Shown in pieces: positions 54,372 through 62,733 of a stretch of 64,000 nt of DNA. The translations under genes and the position numbers were made by a program. Numbering within the stretch: position 1 is the first letter of the stretch; the number at the start of each line of letters is the position of its first letter. The DNA is from Petrimonas sp. IBARAKI. Its GTDB lineage: Bacteria; Bacteroidota; Bacteroidia; Bacteroidales; Dysgonomonadaceae. The stretch is from NCBI GenBank assembly GCA_002356435.2, contig AP018040.2, forward strand, positions 2,356,001 through 2,420,000, given 5' to 3'. The notes under the pieces are model-generated. The model was given only the letters and a program-made list of their open reading frames with translations. It was not told the origin of the DNA and did not search any database.

Positions 54372-57008
54372 TCATTCTTTCTGCATACCCTTCCAGGTGT
54401 ATCCTTTGATCTCCTTTTTGTTGGGTAACAAAAAACTTGACAGCCAGGCAATCAGGATACTTACCGACACTCCGATAAAACCGTACAGCAAAAACGACAA
54501 GGGAGTATGCTCCTTGATGATCAGTAGCAGGAAGAGCCCTGTAATCACGCCGACAAGGGCTGCCCCTGCACCCACCCGGGGAAAGAATATTCCCAGGATA
54601 AAGAGGGCCCCCATTCCGCTGGTGAGAAGTCCCAGGAACGTGTTGAACTGGTCCCACAAAGAAGCGATGTTCCAGGTGGCCAGCATCAATGCCATACCCA
54701 TTCCCAGTAATCCGCAGAGGAGACCCGACCAGCGGGCCATTTTCAGTTGTGATGAAAAAGTACTTTTCGGGAAAATGGTCTGGTAGAAATCGGATGTGAG
54801 CACGGCGGCAGAGGAGTTGATGTTGGATGAAAGGGTTGACATGGCTGCGGCAAAAATGGCGGCAATGAGCAGTCCGGCAAACCCTACCGGCATCTCCGAC
54901 ACGATAAACTGCGGAAATACCGAATCGATATTGGGATTGGTAACCATCATGCTTGCGGGGTTATCTTTATAGAATGCGAAAAGGCCGGTTCCTATCAGAA
55001 AAAACAAAATGGTGACCGGAACACTTAGGATACCATTCAGCCAGATGCTGCGGGAAGTGGATTTTTCATCTTTTGTGCTCATATAACGTTGTACGATAGA
55101 CTGATCGCTGGTGTAGGTGATGAGCGAATTAGCCACTCCGCCAATCAATACGACCCAGAATACCGGCTGTGTAAAATCAAACCGGAAATCGAACGTCCGG
55201 AATTTGTGAAACTCGATGGAAGTATGCCAGAATTCTCCCAAGCCTCCATCGATACCCATTACCATCAAAACAAATGCAGCAAGTGCTCCAAAGACGAGAA
55301 TAAATCCCTGTATGACGTCTCCCCAGACAACGGCCTCCATACCGCCGCTAGTACTGTAGATAATGGTTACCAACCCCATGACTACGATAGAGAGATAAAT
55401 ATCGAACCCTGTCACCGCATTCAGTGCCAGTGCCGGCAAAAACAGCACAATGGCAATGCGGCTCACCATAAAGACAACAAACAGGGCAGAAGCCAGCCAT
55501 CTTGTGGTGCGGTTGAAGCGTTTCTCCAGGTATTCGTAAGCAGTACCCAACCGGAAGCGGGTAAAGAAAGGAAGAAAATAACGAATGACCACCGGGACAA
55601 TGAGAATGATGCAGATATTAAAGACAAGCATACGCCAGTCGGTTGCATAAGTCTTTGCAGGTATCGACAGGAATGTAATAGCACTCAGCGTTGTGGCAAA
55701 AATACTGATTCCCGCGGCCCACCAGGGAATGCGTCCGCTCGCTTTGAAGAAATCCTCGGTATTCTCATTTCGTTTCATGAAGTAGAAGCCCATCAGCAGC
55801 ATTCCTCCAAAATAGAGGATAAGCACCAGGTAGTTGATCCATCCGAAAGAGGGTTGTGAGGTATAATAAAGCTGCGTGATGAGGGGGGAACGCACTCCGG
55901 GGCGAATTTCCCCGCTGGCAATATAAACATTCTTTCCGTCGGATACATCCGATGTGACAGCCACGGGAGGATTCACGGTTTCTCCTGCTTCAAACCATGT
56001 ATCGGTGATGGTATTGTAGATCAATATCTTGTTATGAAATCCCGTATGATGTATCCACAAACTATCTCTTTTAGCTGTATTGCCTTCCCGGACAGCCTTC
56101 TCTACCTGGTTAAAAATATGGCCAGTATCACCGCCGTAGAGCAGCACATGTGAACCACCCACAGCTGAGGCGGTAGCCATTGCCAAAGAAACTGAAGTGT
56201 CCTTATCGTGCTGGATATCTCCTTTTTGGGTCCACCTGTTGAGTGAAGGTCGGAAATGGTAAACAGATGCATAAAAGATTGTGGCTTCTCCGGCAGTTCT
56301 TCTGGCCCTTCCGCCAAAAGAGAAGAGAGCCACCTCTTCCCCATCCTGCTGGGAAGTAAGGGTAGCTCCCGAAACCGGTACTGGAAAATTGGGTAGTTTT
56401 TCCCATCCTTTTGTCGGATTGGAGAGGTCGAGCACCAAAAACTGGTCGGTTGAGGTGCCGTCGGCCAGTTCGCCGCCAACCAAATAAACCTTTGAGCCTA
56501 TGACTGTAGCTGTGGAATTTTTTACCGGCACTGGTAGCGAGGGATATTCTGTGACAGTGATGCCGCTGCCGGAGTATGCCAGCAACCAGGATTTTCCGGT
56601 GATGCCATCCGGGGTAAGTCCACCCACACAGAGCAGTCCGCCGGGAAGCGTGGCATAGGAGCCTTCCGCCAAGGGTACAGGCAGGTCATTTCCCTGATAG
56701 ACCTTGCTGAAAGACCCGTCAGGGAGTTGTTCAAAAACAAATACCTGATCCGAAAAATGTTTGATTCCATCCTGCCATGGTTTCCCTCCGGGGAAAGCGG
56801 ATCCTCCAGCCATGATAAACCGGTTTTCCTGTTTACCGAAAAAAGTACCTGCCAGCCCCTCCCACAGGGTAGAATCTTCCAATGTCTCCATGGAGAAACA
56901 GTTGATCTGGTGAAGGGTATTTAGATTATCCGCTTTTAGGAAAGTGACGGATATGGATAACCACATCCATATAAGGAGATAGATACGTGAAATTTTCTTT
57001 CGGATCAT
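54372..57008 (-). CDS. Fusion of sialic-acid mutarotase (kelch propeller) and sodium:solute symporter
   Basis: An 878-residue two-part protein. After a signal peptide, residues about 30-375 form a kelch-type propeller resembling the cyclically permuted N-acetylneuraminate mutarotase (NanM-like) family: IMAGGSAFPGGKPW, LLCVGGLTPDG, VYLVGGELADG, ALFSFGGRARR, VLLYGGDTGH. From about residue 388 (INYLVLILYFGGMLLMGFYF) the rest is an SSS-family sodium symporter with roughly 13 membrane helices, for example ATTLSAITFLSIPAKTYA. The propeller would lie in the periplasm, so sialic acid freed outside is converted to its preferred anomer and then imported. It is the last gene of the sialic-acid operon. 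Similar fusions occur in other Bacteroidetes. Confidence 0.85.
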   Translation of the reverse strand: MIRKKISRIYLLIWMWLSISVTFLKADNLNTLHQINCFSMETLEDSTLWEGLAGTFFGKQENRFIMAGGSAFPGGKPWQDGIKHFSDQVFVFEQLPDGSFSKVYQGNDLPVPLAEGSYATLPGGLLCVGGLTPDGITGKSWLLAYSGSGITVTEYPSLPVPVKNSTATVIGSKVYLVGGELADGTSTDQFLVLDLSNPTKGWEKLPNFPVPVSGATLTSQQDGEEVALFSFGGRARRTAGEATIFYASVYHFRPSLNRWTQKGDIQHDKDTSVSLAMATASAVGGSHVLLYGGDTGHIFNQVEKAVREGNTAKRDSLWIHHTGFHNKILIYNTITDTWFEAGETVNPPVAVTSDVSDGKNVYIASGEIRPGVRSPLITQLYYTSQPSFGWINYLVLILYFGGMLLMGFYFMKRNENTEDFFKASGRIPWWAAGISIFATTLSAITFLSIPAKTYATDWRMLVFNICIILIVPVVIRYFLPFFTRFRLGTAYEYLEKRFNRTTRWLASALFVVFMVSRIAIVLFLPALALNAVTGFDIYLSIVVMGLVTIIYSTSGGMEAVVWGDVIQGFILVFGALAAFVLMVMGIDGGLGEFWHTSIEFHKFRTFDFRFDFTQPVFWVVLIGGVANSLITYTSDQSIVQRYMSTKDEKSTSRSIWLNGILSVPVTILFFLIGTGLFAFYKDNPASMMVTNPNIDSVFPQFIVSEMPVGFAGLLIAAIFAAAMSTLSSNINSSAAVLTSDFYQTIFPKSTFSSQLKMARWSGLLCGLLGMGMALMLATWNIASLWDQFNTFLGLLTSGMGALFILGIFFPRVGAGAALVGVITGLFLLLIIKEHTPLSFLLYGFIGVSVSILIAWLSSFLLPNKKEIKGYTWKGMQKE

Positions 57009-57064
57009 GCAGTAAATTTATATGAAGTTTGTGGTGAATAAAAAATTGTAAGTCTTCGAACGCA

Positions 57065-58690
57065 TCATGGTTGTATCTCTTTAAGAGAAACCGTCTGGAA
57101 GACCATGTCAGCCTGGCTGCTCTCATACAGAATGCCAAGGGTGGAGTCGTTCACCGATGTGATGCAGGAATAGCCACGTCCGCTGTATTCATCAAGCAGG
57201 ATCTGTTTCTCTTCGGGCCAGGTATTGCCACCGTCGTAACTCACTTTCAGGGTGATGTTATTCCGTTTTGAGGTAGATGCCGGATTGACAAACAGTAGCA
57301 ACGATTTTTTCACACCATCCTCCATATAATGATGTGTATGGAGACTAGCCATGCAGGTGGGTTCTATAAGAGCTTTCCGGGAGGTGGGGTGCTCTTTCCA
57401 AGTCTCACCCAGATCACTGGTAACAAACACCGATCGGCCGTTCACCTCCTCATTGCCCCTGTTGCGGTTATCCCGCATATTCAGCATCAGTGATCCGTCT
57501 TGGAGTTCAACCACGGCACACTCTGTCGTATTTTTGGTTGCCGGGTTACTTGTTTTCCATGTCTTTCCTCCATCTTTGCTCCAGGTAATGTTAGAGAATG
57601 AGGTGCCATTTTCATCCCTACCTTGTGATGGAAAAACCAACGTGCCGTCAGTCATGGTGATTCCCTGTCCGGGTGCCGGCGCAAAGAGCCACCACTCCTT
57701 CTTTTTTGCGGAGGTGATGTTGATTGGCTCGCTCCAGGTGAGGCCATCGTCGCTGCTTTTCGTAATCAGGAACTGGGAGGTTTCCTTCACACCAAAGCCG
57801 GGCTGAGAACCTTTCGCACGCCATTGGTGTAGCCACCGTGTGCTGTCGGCAGTCAAACCCTCAACCCATTTCCCTGTCTCCGCATCCAACAATCCGTGCA
57901 TCCACAGGCCGGCTACATAAATGTCTCCTGTTCGATCATCCACCAGGATGCAGGCATCGCTCACCCCGTTATATTTTTCCGGCATGCCACCCCACTCCTT
58001 CCTATCGAGTACTACCTGCATGGGTTCCCAAGTGCGTCCGCCATCGAAGCTCCGGTTCAAGGCAATGTCCATATGACCCTGCAGGTCGCGCGCACTTTCG
58101 TAGCGTGCGTCATAGATTGCCAACAACGTACCTTTTTTTGAAGTAGCCAGACCGGGTATGCGTGAGGTGTGTACACCATCCTGTCCATGTTGCCGAAGGG
58201 CCACACCTGTCCGCAGGGGCTGCGCGTCACTGTCGGGGAGGCGTAGCCTGCCCTTGTCGGTGACGATCTCGCTGCACTGTATGCCGATGCGGTGGGTGAG
58301 GTCAATCTCCTCCTTCAGGGTGACGGTCACCCAGAGGGTGAGTGTGTCTCCGGTCACGGGGAAGTGATCGGTAAAAGTAGCCATAGTGCCCTGCAGCACT
58401 GCCTCGCCCACCGTGACCCCAGTATCGGGAAGCCCTTTCTCGTTGGCTCCGAAGAGCGTCACCTTCGTGATATCGCCGATATCGGTGGTCCCCTTCAGCG
58501 AGAGCACCACCTTCTCCAGCGTATAGTCGCCCGGCTGCTGCCGTATCAATGCTATCTTCTGTACCGGGTTAAACTCTTTTCCGGTAAGCACAGGAAGCAC
58601 CGGGGAGGTGAGGGAAACTTCCACCTCTCCGGTTGTTCCGCAGGAAATCAGCAGCAATGCCGCTATCAGTATGATTTCTTGTCTGATCAT
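57065..58690 (-). CDS. Exo-alpha-sialidase (GH33) with N-terminal BNR-associated domain, lipoprotein
   Basis: A 541-residue sialidase that removes terminal sialic acid from glycans. Leader LLLISCGTTGE places the lipid Cys at 17. Residues about 25-170 form a beta domain like the N-terminal domain of BNR-repeat neuraminidases (VLTGKEFNPVQKIALIRQ). The catalytic propeller has SRIPGLATS as the Arg-Ile-Pro motif and five Asp boxes: SFDGGRTW, SSDDGLTW, SKDGGKTW, TSDLGETW and SYDGGNTW. It is the longest of three sialidases in this operon. Confidence 0.93.
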   Translation of the reverse strand: MIRQEIILIAALLLISCGTTGEVEVSLTSPVLPVLTGKEFNPVQKIALIRQQPGDYTLEKVVLSLKGTTDIGDITKVTLFGANEKGLPDTGVTVGEAVLQGTMATFTDHFPVTGDTLTLWVTVTLKEEIDLTHRIGIQCSEIVTDKGRLRLPDSDAQPLRTGVALRQHGQDGVHTSRIPGLATSKKGTLLAIYDARYESARDLQGHMDIALNRSFDGGRTWEPMQVVLDRKEWGGMPEKYNGVSDACILVDDRTGDIYVAGLWMHGLLDAETGKWVEGLTADSTRWLHQWRAKGSQPGFGVKETSQFLITKSSDDGLTWSEPINITSAKKKEWWLFAPAPGQGITMTDGTLVFPSQGRDENGTSFSNITWSKDGGKTWKTSNPATKNTTECAVVELQDGSLMLNMRDNRNRGNEEVNGRSVFVTSDLGETWKEHPTSRKALIEPTCMASLHTHHYMEDGVKKSLLLFVNPASTSKRNNITLKVSYDGGNTWPEEKQILLDEYSGRGYSCITSVNDSTLGILYESSQADMVFQTVSLKEIQP

Positions 58691-58702
58691 CTGTCTGTAT
58701 GA

Positions 58703-60271
58703 TTAATAGTTATACAGGTCTCTGGCTTCCTCATCGCTCAACGCTCTTTTATAGAGAATGTAATCATCGAGGTAACCGTTCAAAAAGTTCTCCGGGCTGA
58801 ATGCCCCGCTGGTGATCCTGTAGTTACAGCCGATGTAGTAGGGCGTTCCGTCGATGGTTTTGATGTCCTTGCCCAGGTTGCTCACCTTCAGTACGCCGTC
58901 GATGTACATGTAGCCGTCCTTGCGGCCTGCCACCTCCTTGTAGATGCAGACAAAGTGGTGCCACTGGCCGTCGGTCATCGACTGATCCTTGTACTCGACC
59001 CAGTTACCGGCTTTGCCCTTCTGCTCCACGACAAAGCGGGCAAAGGGACTGGCCGGCTGGAAACGGAACCAGCTCTGACGGTTCTCGTTGTCGGGGCGTG
59101 CACCGGGGCCGGAGCCATGGTGATATACCGCCTGATTGCGCGTGATGGGAGGCACCTTGACCCAGAAGGCGACGGTGAAGTCGGACGTCTGGAAATCGAG
59201 ATAACTGGTCTCCGGTACCGACAGGATGGCATAGTTGCCGGCGTCGACGCTCATGAACTGCGCTGCCGTGCGTCCTTCCGCGCTGACACCACTATACCGC
59301 GTGTCGGCATTGAAGAGGATATTCACCTCACCCTTGCTGATGATGTCGGGGTTGAGTCCGTGAGGACCGGCATCGGCGCTGCTTCCGTCGAAGGGATAGA
59401 AGAGTACCAGCTCTTCCGCGGGGATGACCGAGACATATGCCTCCTTGGTGATGGTAGAGCTGTTGATCTCGTTGGAGGTGGTGAGTGTCACCTTGTACCG
59501 GCCCGCTGCGGCATAGGTCACGACGGGGTTCTGCTCGCCCGAGGTGGCGGGGGTTCCTCCCTCGAAGGCCCACGACCAGCCTGTGGCGTTGCCGGAGCTG
59601 TTATCCTGAAAATGGATGCTGCCGCCGGCATAGGTCATTCTTGCCTGGGCAGCAAAGTTGGCCGCAACAGAATATTTGTCGATCACCGTCAGGTAGTCTG
59701 TCATTGTCTTGCTCGATGAGGTGTTGGGGTTCGTGGCGGTCAACTTTACGGTGTAAATCCCCGGCACGAAGGTGAGAGAAGGGTGCTGCTCGCTGCTGGT
59801 GATTACCGCTCCCTCCAGAGGGGTAAACTCCCAGCGCCATTCGGTGGGATAACCCACGGAGAGGTCGGTGAAGGTGATGACATCTTCGTTGGTGGCGATG
59901 GTCTTGTCGGCAGTAAAGTCGACGGTGATCACCGACGGGTGGTTCACCGTGATGAACGACTCCCGCGTGATGGTCTGGGAGTTGCTGCCTCTGCCCACGA
60001 CAAGGCGTACGCTGTAGGTCCCGGGTGTCTCGTACTTCACCTTCGGGCTGAAGAGGATGGAGCTGTCGGGCGATCCTCCCTCGAAATACCAGTTCCATTT
60101 GCTGGGGTTCCCCAGCGATTCATCCCTGAAGGAGACCTCTTCGCCGGCGACGATCTCCTGGGCGTCGGCGCTGAACTCAGGTGTCAGCACCTGTGCTGCC
60201 TCATCGGTGCAGGCAACCATCAGGGTGATGACGGCACAACCGAGTAAACAGAGTAATTTGATTGTCTTCAT
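58703..60271 (-). CDS. Lipoprotein with three PKD domains and a LamG-like domain
   Basis: The frame opens at 60328, but the ATG at 60271 begins a proper lipoprotein leader (MKTIKLLCLLGCAVITLMVAC), giving 522 residues. Three PKD repeats follow (for example SKWNWYFEGGSPDSS, TEWRWEFTPLEGA and TGWSWAFEGGTPATSGEQNP, about 85 residues apart), then a concanavalin-like LamG domain of about 220 residues (LVLFYPFDGSSADAG to YLDDYILYKRALSDEEA). Such surface lipoproteins usually bind glycan for the enzymes encoded beside them. No catalytic motif is seen, so a binding role in the sialic-acid locus is inferred. Confidence 0.85.
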   Translation of the reverse strand: MKTIKLLCLLGCAVITLMVACTDEAAQVLTPEFSADAQEIVAGEEVSFRDESLGNPSKWNWYFEGGSPDSSILFSPKVKYETPGTYSVRLVVGRGSNSQTITRESFITVNHPSVITVDFTADKTIATNEDVITFTDLSVGYPTEWRWEFTPLEGAVITSSEQHPSLTFVPGIYTVKLTATNPNTSSSKTMTDYLTVIDKYSVAANFAAQARMTYAGGSIHFQDNSSGNATGWSWAFEGGTPATSGEQNPVVTYAAAGRYKVTLTTSNEINSSTITKEAYVSVIPAEELVLFYPFDGSSADAGPHGLNPDIISKGEVNILFNADTRYSGVSAEGRTAAQFMSVDAGNYAILSVPETSYLDFQTSDFTVAFWVKVPPITRNQAVYHHGSGPGARPDNENRQSWFRFQPASPFARFVVEQKGKAGNWVEYKDQSMTDGQWHHFVCIYKEVAGRKDGYMYIDGVLKVSNLGKDIKTIDGTPYYIGCNYRITSGAFSPENFLNGYLDDYILYKRALSDEEARDLYNY

Positions 60272-60350
60272 ATGATTTGTCTTTTTTTTGTATGATGATG
60301 CGGGTGACGGGGTACAGACGTGTGTCATGTTGCAATGCCCGGCCCTGCGG

Positions 60351-61502
60351 TTATTTTATTCTTTCCTTGTTGATTTTTTCGAAGCTGATCTTCTCGTAAG
60401 GGTTGTTGACTCCCCGTTCATAGAGAATGCCTACCTCACTGTCGGAGACCATCACGATGTCGGAGTAGGCCGAAGGGCCGCTGTGTACCACGTAGGAGGC
60501 CGGCCAGGTGGTGCCGTCGTCGCTGCTACGCCGCAAGGTCATATTCACCCTTTTGGAGCTGGCGGCATTGGAAAAGAAGAGCAGGTGCTCACCGTCGGTC
60601 GTGTGGTTGAGGATGCTCGCCTGGCAGGTGGGGTCGATCAGCGCATAGTCCTGCCGCGACGGGGACCAGCTTGCGCCGCCGTCGCTGCTGAAGGCAACCG
60701 TACGGTAGGGGCTAGCGTTCCGCATGTTGAGAACCAGGCGTCCGTCGGAGAGCTCCGCCACGGTAGATTCGTTGCCGCCCAGCGATTTGCCACCCATATG
60801 CCATGTCTCCCCCTTGTCGTCGGAGTAGATGACATGGGAGTACTGCTTCCGGCCTGTACCCACCTCTATGTAGTCGCAGGGTATGACCATCCTTCCCCGG
60901 TAGGGTTCTTTGGTCAGGACGATGCCATGGCAGGGGCCCGTGGCATACCATCCCCAGGAGGGGTCTTTCACCGAGGAGGTGATCTCCTTCGGACGTGTCC
61001 AGGTGAGGCCGTCATCGTCGGACCAGCTGTGGAACACCCGGCGGGTGTCGGTGCTGGTGCCGGCATTGATGGCCCCGATGTTGTCCTCTCCCAGGTTCCA
61101 GGTCATGAGCAGGTGTATTCTCCCGGTTTCGGGATCGACCACCGGACTGGGGTTGCCGCAGGTGTTGCCTCCATCGTCCCATACCATGATGAGGGGGCTC
61201 CACGTCTTGCCATTGTCGACAGAGCGCCGCAGCACCAGATCGATATCGCCCTCATCCTTACAGTTTCTTTTCCTGCCCTCGGCGAAGGCCAGCAGCGTGT
61301 TCTTCTTCGTGCGACTGACGGCCGGTATGCGGAAGCAGCTGTAGCCCTCCGTGGCCGCGCGGAAGATATCGGGAGCCGTGACGGATGTCTCTTCCGGGTC
61401 AGGATCCGGACCGGGCTTGTCGATGGGTGGTGTCTCGGCCGTGCACGCCGTGAAGAGCATCAACCCGATGAGGAAGAGCATGGATGAATAGTCGCTTCTC
61501 AT
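60351..61502 (-). CDS. Exo-alpha-sialidase (GH33), lipoprotein
   Basis: A 383-residue sialidase without the extra N-terminal domain. The leader ends LMLFTACTAE (Cys about 20). YSCFRIPAVSRTKKNTLLAFAEGR contains the FRIP motif; Asp boxes are SVDNGKTW, SDDDGLTW, SDDKGETW, SSDGGASW and SSDDGTTW; Arg and Glu residues of the site are in the usual places. It overlaps the upstream sialidase gene by 4 bp (ATGA) and is closely similar to it, so the two arose by tandem duplication. Confidence 0.93.
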   Translation of the reverse strand: MRSDYSSMLFLIGLMLFTACTAETPPIDKPGPDPDPEETSVTAPDIFRAATEGYSCFRIPAVSRTKKNTLLAFAEGRKRNCKDEGDIDLVLRRSVDNGKTWSPLIMVWDDGGNTCGNPSPVVDPETGRIHLLMTWNLGEDNIGAINAGTSTDTRRVFHSWSDDDGLTWTRPKEITSSVKDPSWGWYATGPCHGIVLTKEPYRGRMVIPCDYIEVGTGRKQYSHVIYSDDKGETWHMGGKSLGGNESTVAELSDGRLVLNMRNASPYRTVAFSSDGGASWSPSRQDYALIDPTCQASILNHTTDGEHLLFFSNAASSKRVNMTLRRSSDDGTTWPASYVVHSGPSAYSDIVMVSDSEVGILYERGVNNPYEKISFEKINKERIK

Positions 61503-62659
61503 TTGATATCGCTGATAGGGATGATTTTGAAATCGAGTCCTTCGGTATAGCGGTTTTTACCGCCTTCATAGAGGATGGCCACCTTGCCGCCCTCCAGCTC
61601 TACCATGTCGGAATAGCCGGAGTTGCCGGTGTAGACAACATGGCTGCCGTTCCAGGTGGCTCCGTTGTCGGCACTCCGGCGGATGGTCATGTTGGTACGC
61701 GTGGCTGCTGCCGCATTGGAGAGGAGCAGCGTGCTGCCGATGGTGAGGATGCTGCCCTGGCACTTGGCATCGAGCTGGGCGGCAGCCACTGCCGGGATGG
61801 ACCAGGTGAGACCGCCGTCGTTGCTCAGGCTCTGCTTGCGGTAGAAGCCGTCACTGGTACGCATGTTGAGGAGGAGTGAGCCGTCGGCCAGCTCAGCCAC
61901 AGTGCATTCACCCACGCTACCCGCAGGGGTAGGGCTGCCCGCCTTCCAGGTGGTGCCGTAGTCGTCGGAGTAGATCACGTGGGAGTAGTCGACGACCTTG
62001 CCGTTCTCTCTGCGGGTGAAGTAACAGGGTGCCACCAGTCGTCCGGCGTGCGCACCTTTCTTCAGCTGGATGCCGTGTACAGGGCCCGTACCGTACCAGT
62101 CCCAGGAGACATCCTTGACGGCTGAGGTGATCTCCGAGGGCTCGCTCCAGGTAACCCCTTCATCGTCGGACCAGGTGTAGTAGGCCCTGCGGGTATCTTT
62201 TCCGGTAGCATTCACCAGGGTGCTCCACTTGTCGTCGCCGTGGTTCCAGCTCATCAGCAGGTGCACCCTTCCCTTGTCGTCGACGATGGGTACGGGGTTG
62301 CCGCAGGTGTTGGCCCCGTCGTCCCATATCATGATCTGGCTGCTCCAGGTCTTGCCGTTGTCGGACGACCGCTTCACCACCATGTCGATATCACCCGTGT
62401 CGCCGTTGCTCCGCAGCTTGCGTGCCTCGGCGAAGGCGAGGAGTGTGCCGCCGTTGGTCTTCACGATGGCGGGGATGCGGTAGACTTCGTAGCCGGCGGT
62501 GGCCTGCCTGAATACATAGTTGAATTCAGAGACGGGTACGGGATCGGGGTTCGGGTCGGGATCGGGGTTGATCACTCCCCCTCCGTCGCCGCAGGCCGAT
62601 AAGAGCGTGGGCGTGAGGAGGAAAAGGATCAACCAGCATTTCTTACTGTAAAATATCAT
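61499..62659 (-). CDS. Exo-alpha-sialidase (GH33), lipoprotein, tandem paralog
   Basis: A 386-residue sialidase with leader LLSACGDGG (Cys about 23) and a Pro/Asp linker (NPDPDPNPDPVP). YEVYRIPAIVKTNGGTLLAFAEARK gives the RIP motif; Asp boxes include SSDNGKTW, SDDEGVTW, SDDYGTTW and SADNGATW. It is the first enzyme after the SusD-like gene (74-bp gap). Close similarity to the next gene shows recent duplication; the linkers and leaders differ, so they may be exposed differently on the cell. Confidence 0.93.
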   Translation of the reverse strand: MIFYSKKCWLILFLLTPTLLSACGDGGGVINPDPDPNPDPVPVSEFNYVFRQATAGYEVYRIPAIVKTNGGTLLAFAEARKLRSNGDTGDIDMVVKRSSDNGKTWSSQIMIWDDGANTCGNPVPIVDDKGRVHLLMSWNHGDDKWSTLVNATGKDTRRAYYTWSDDEGVTWSEPSEITSAVKDVSWDWYGTGPVHGIQLKKGAHAGRLVAPCYFTRRENGKVVDYSHVIYSDDYGTTWKAGSPTPAGSVGECTVAELADGSLLLNMRTSDGFYRKQSLSNDGGLTWSIPAVAAAQLDAKCQGSILTIGSTLLLSNAAAATRTNMTIRRSADNGATWNGSHVVYTGNSGYSDMVELEGGKVAILYEGGKNRYTEGLDFKIIPISDIK

Positions 62660-62733
62660 ACTTACTTGTTTTTTTATCAGGGTGTGCTAAAATAGGAGGA
62701 TGTACAGTCATGGACAGCGGTGTGCTGATGTCA

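Noticed and set aside
60288-61487. 399-codon frame on the plus strand opposite a sialidase gene
   Set aside because: Antisense shadow caused by high GC; rich in Gly/Val/Ala with no domain.
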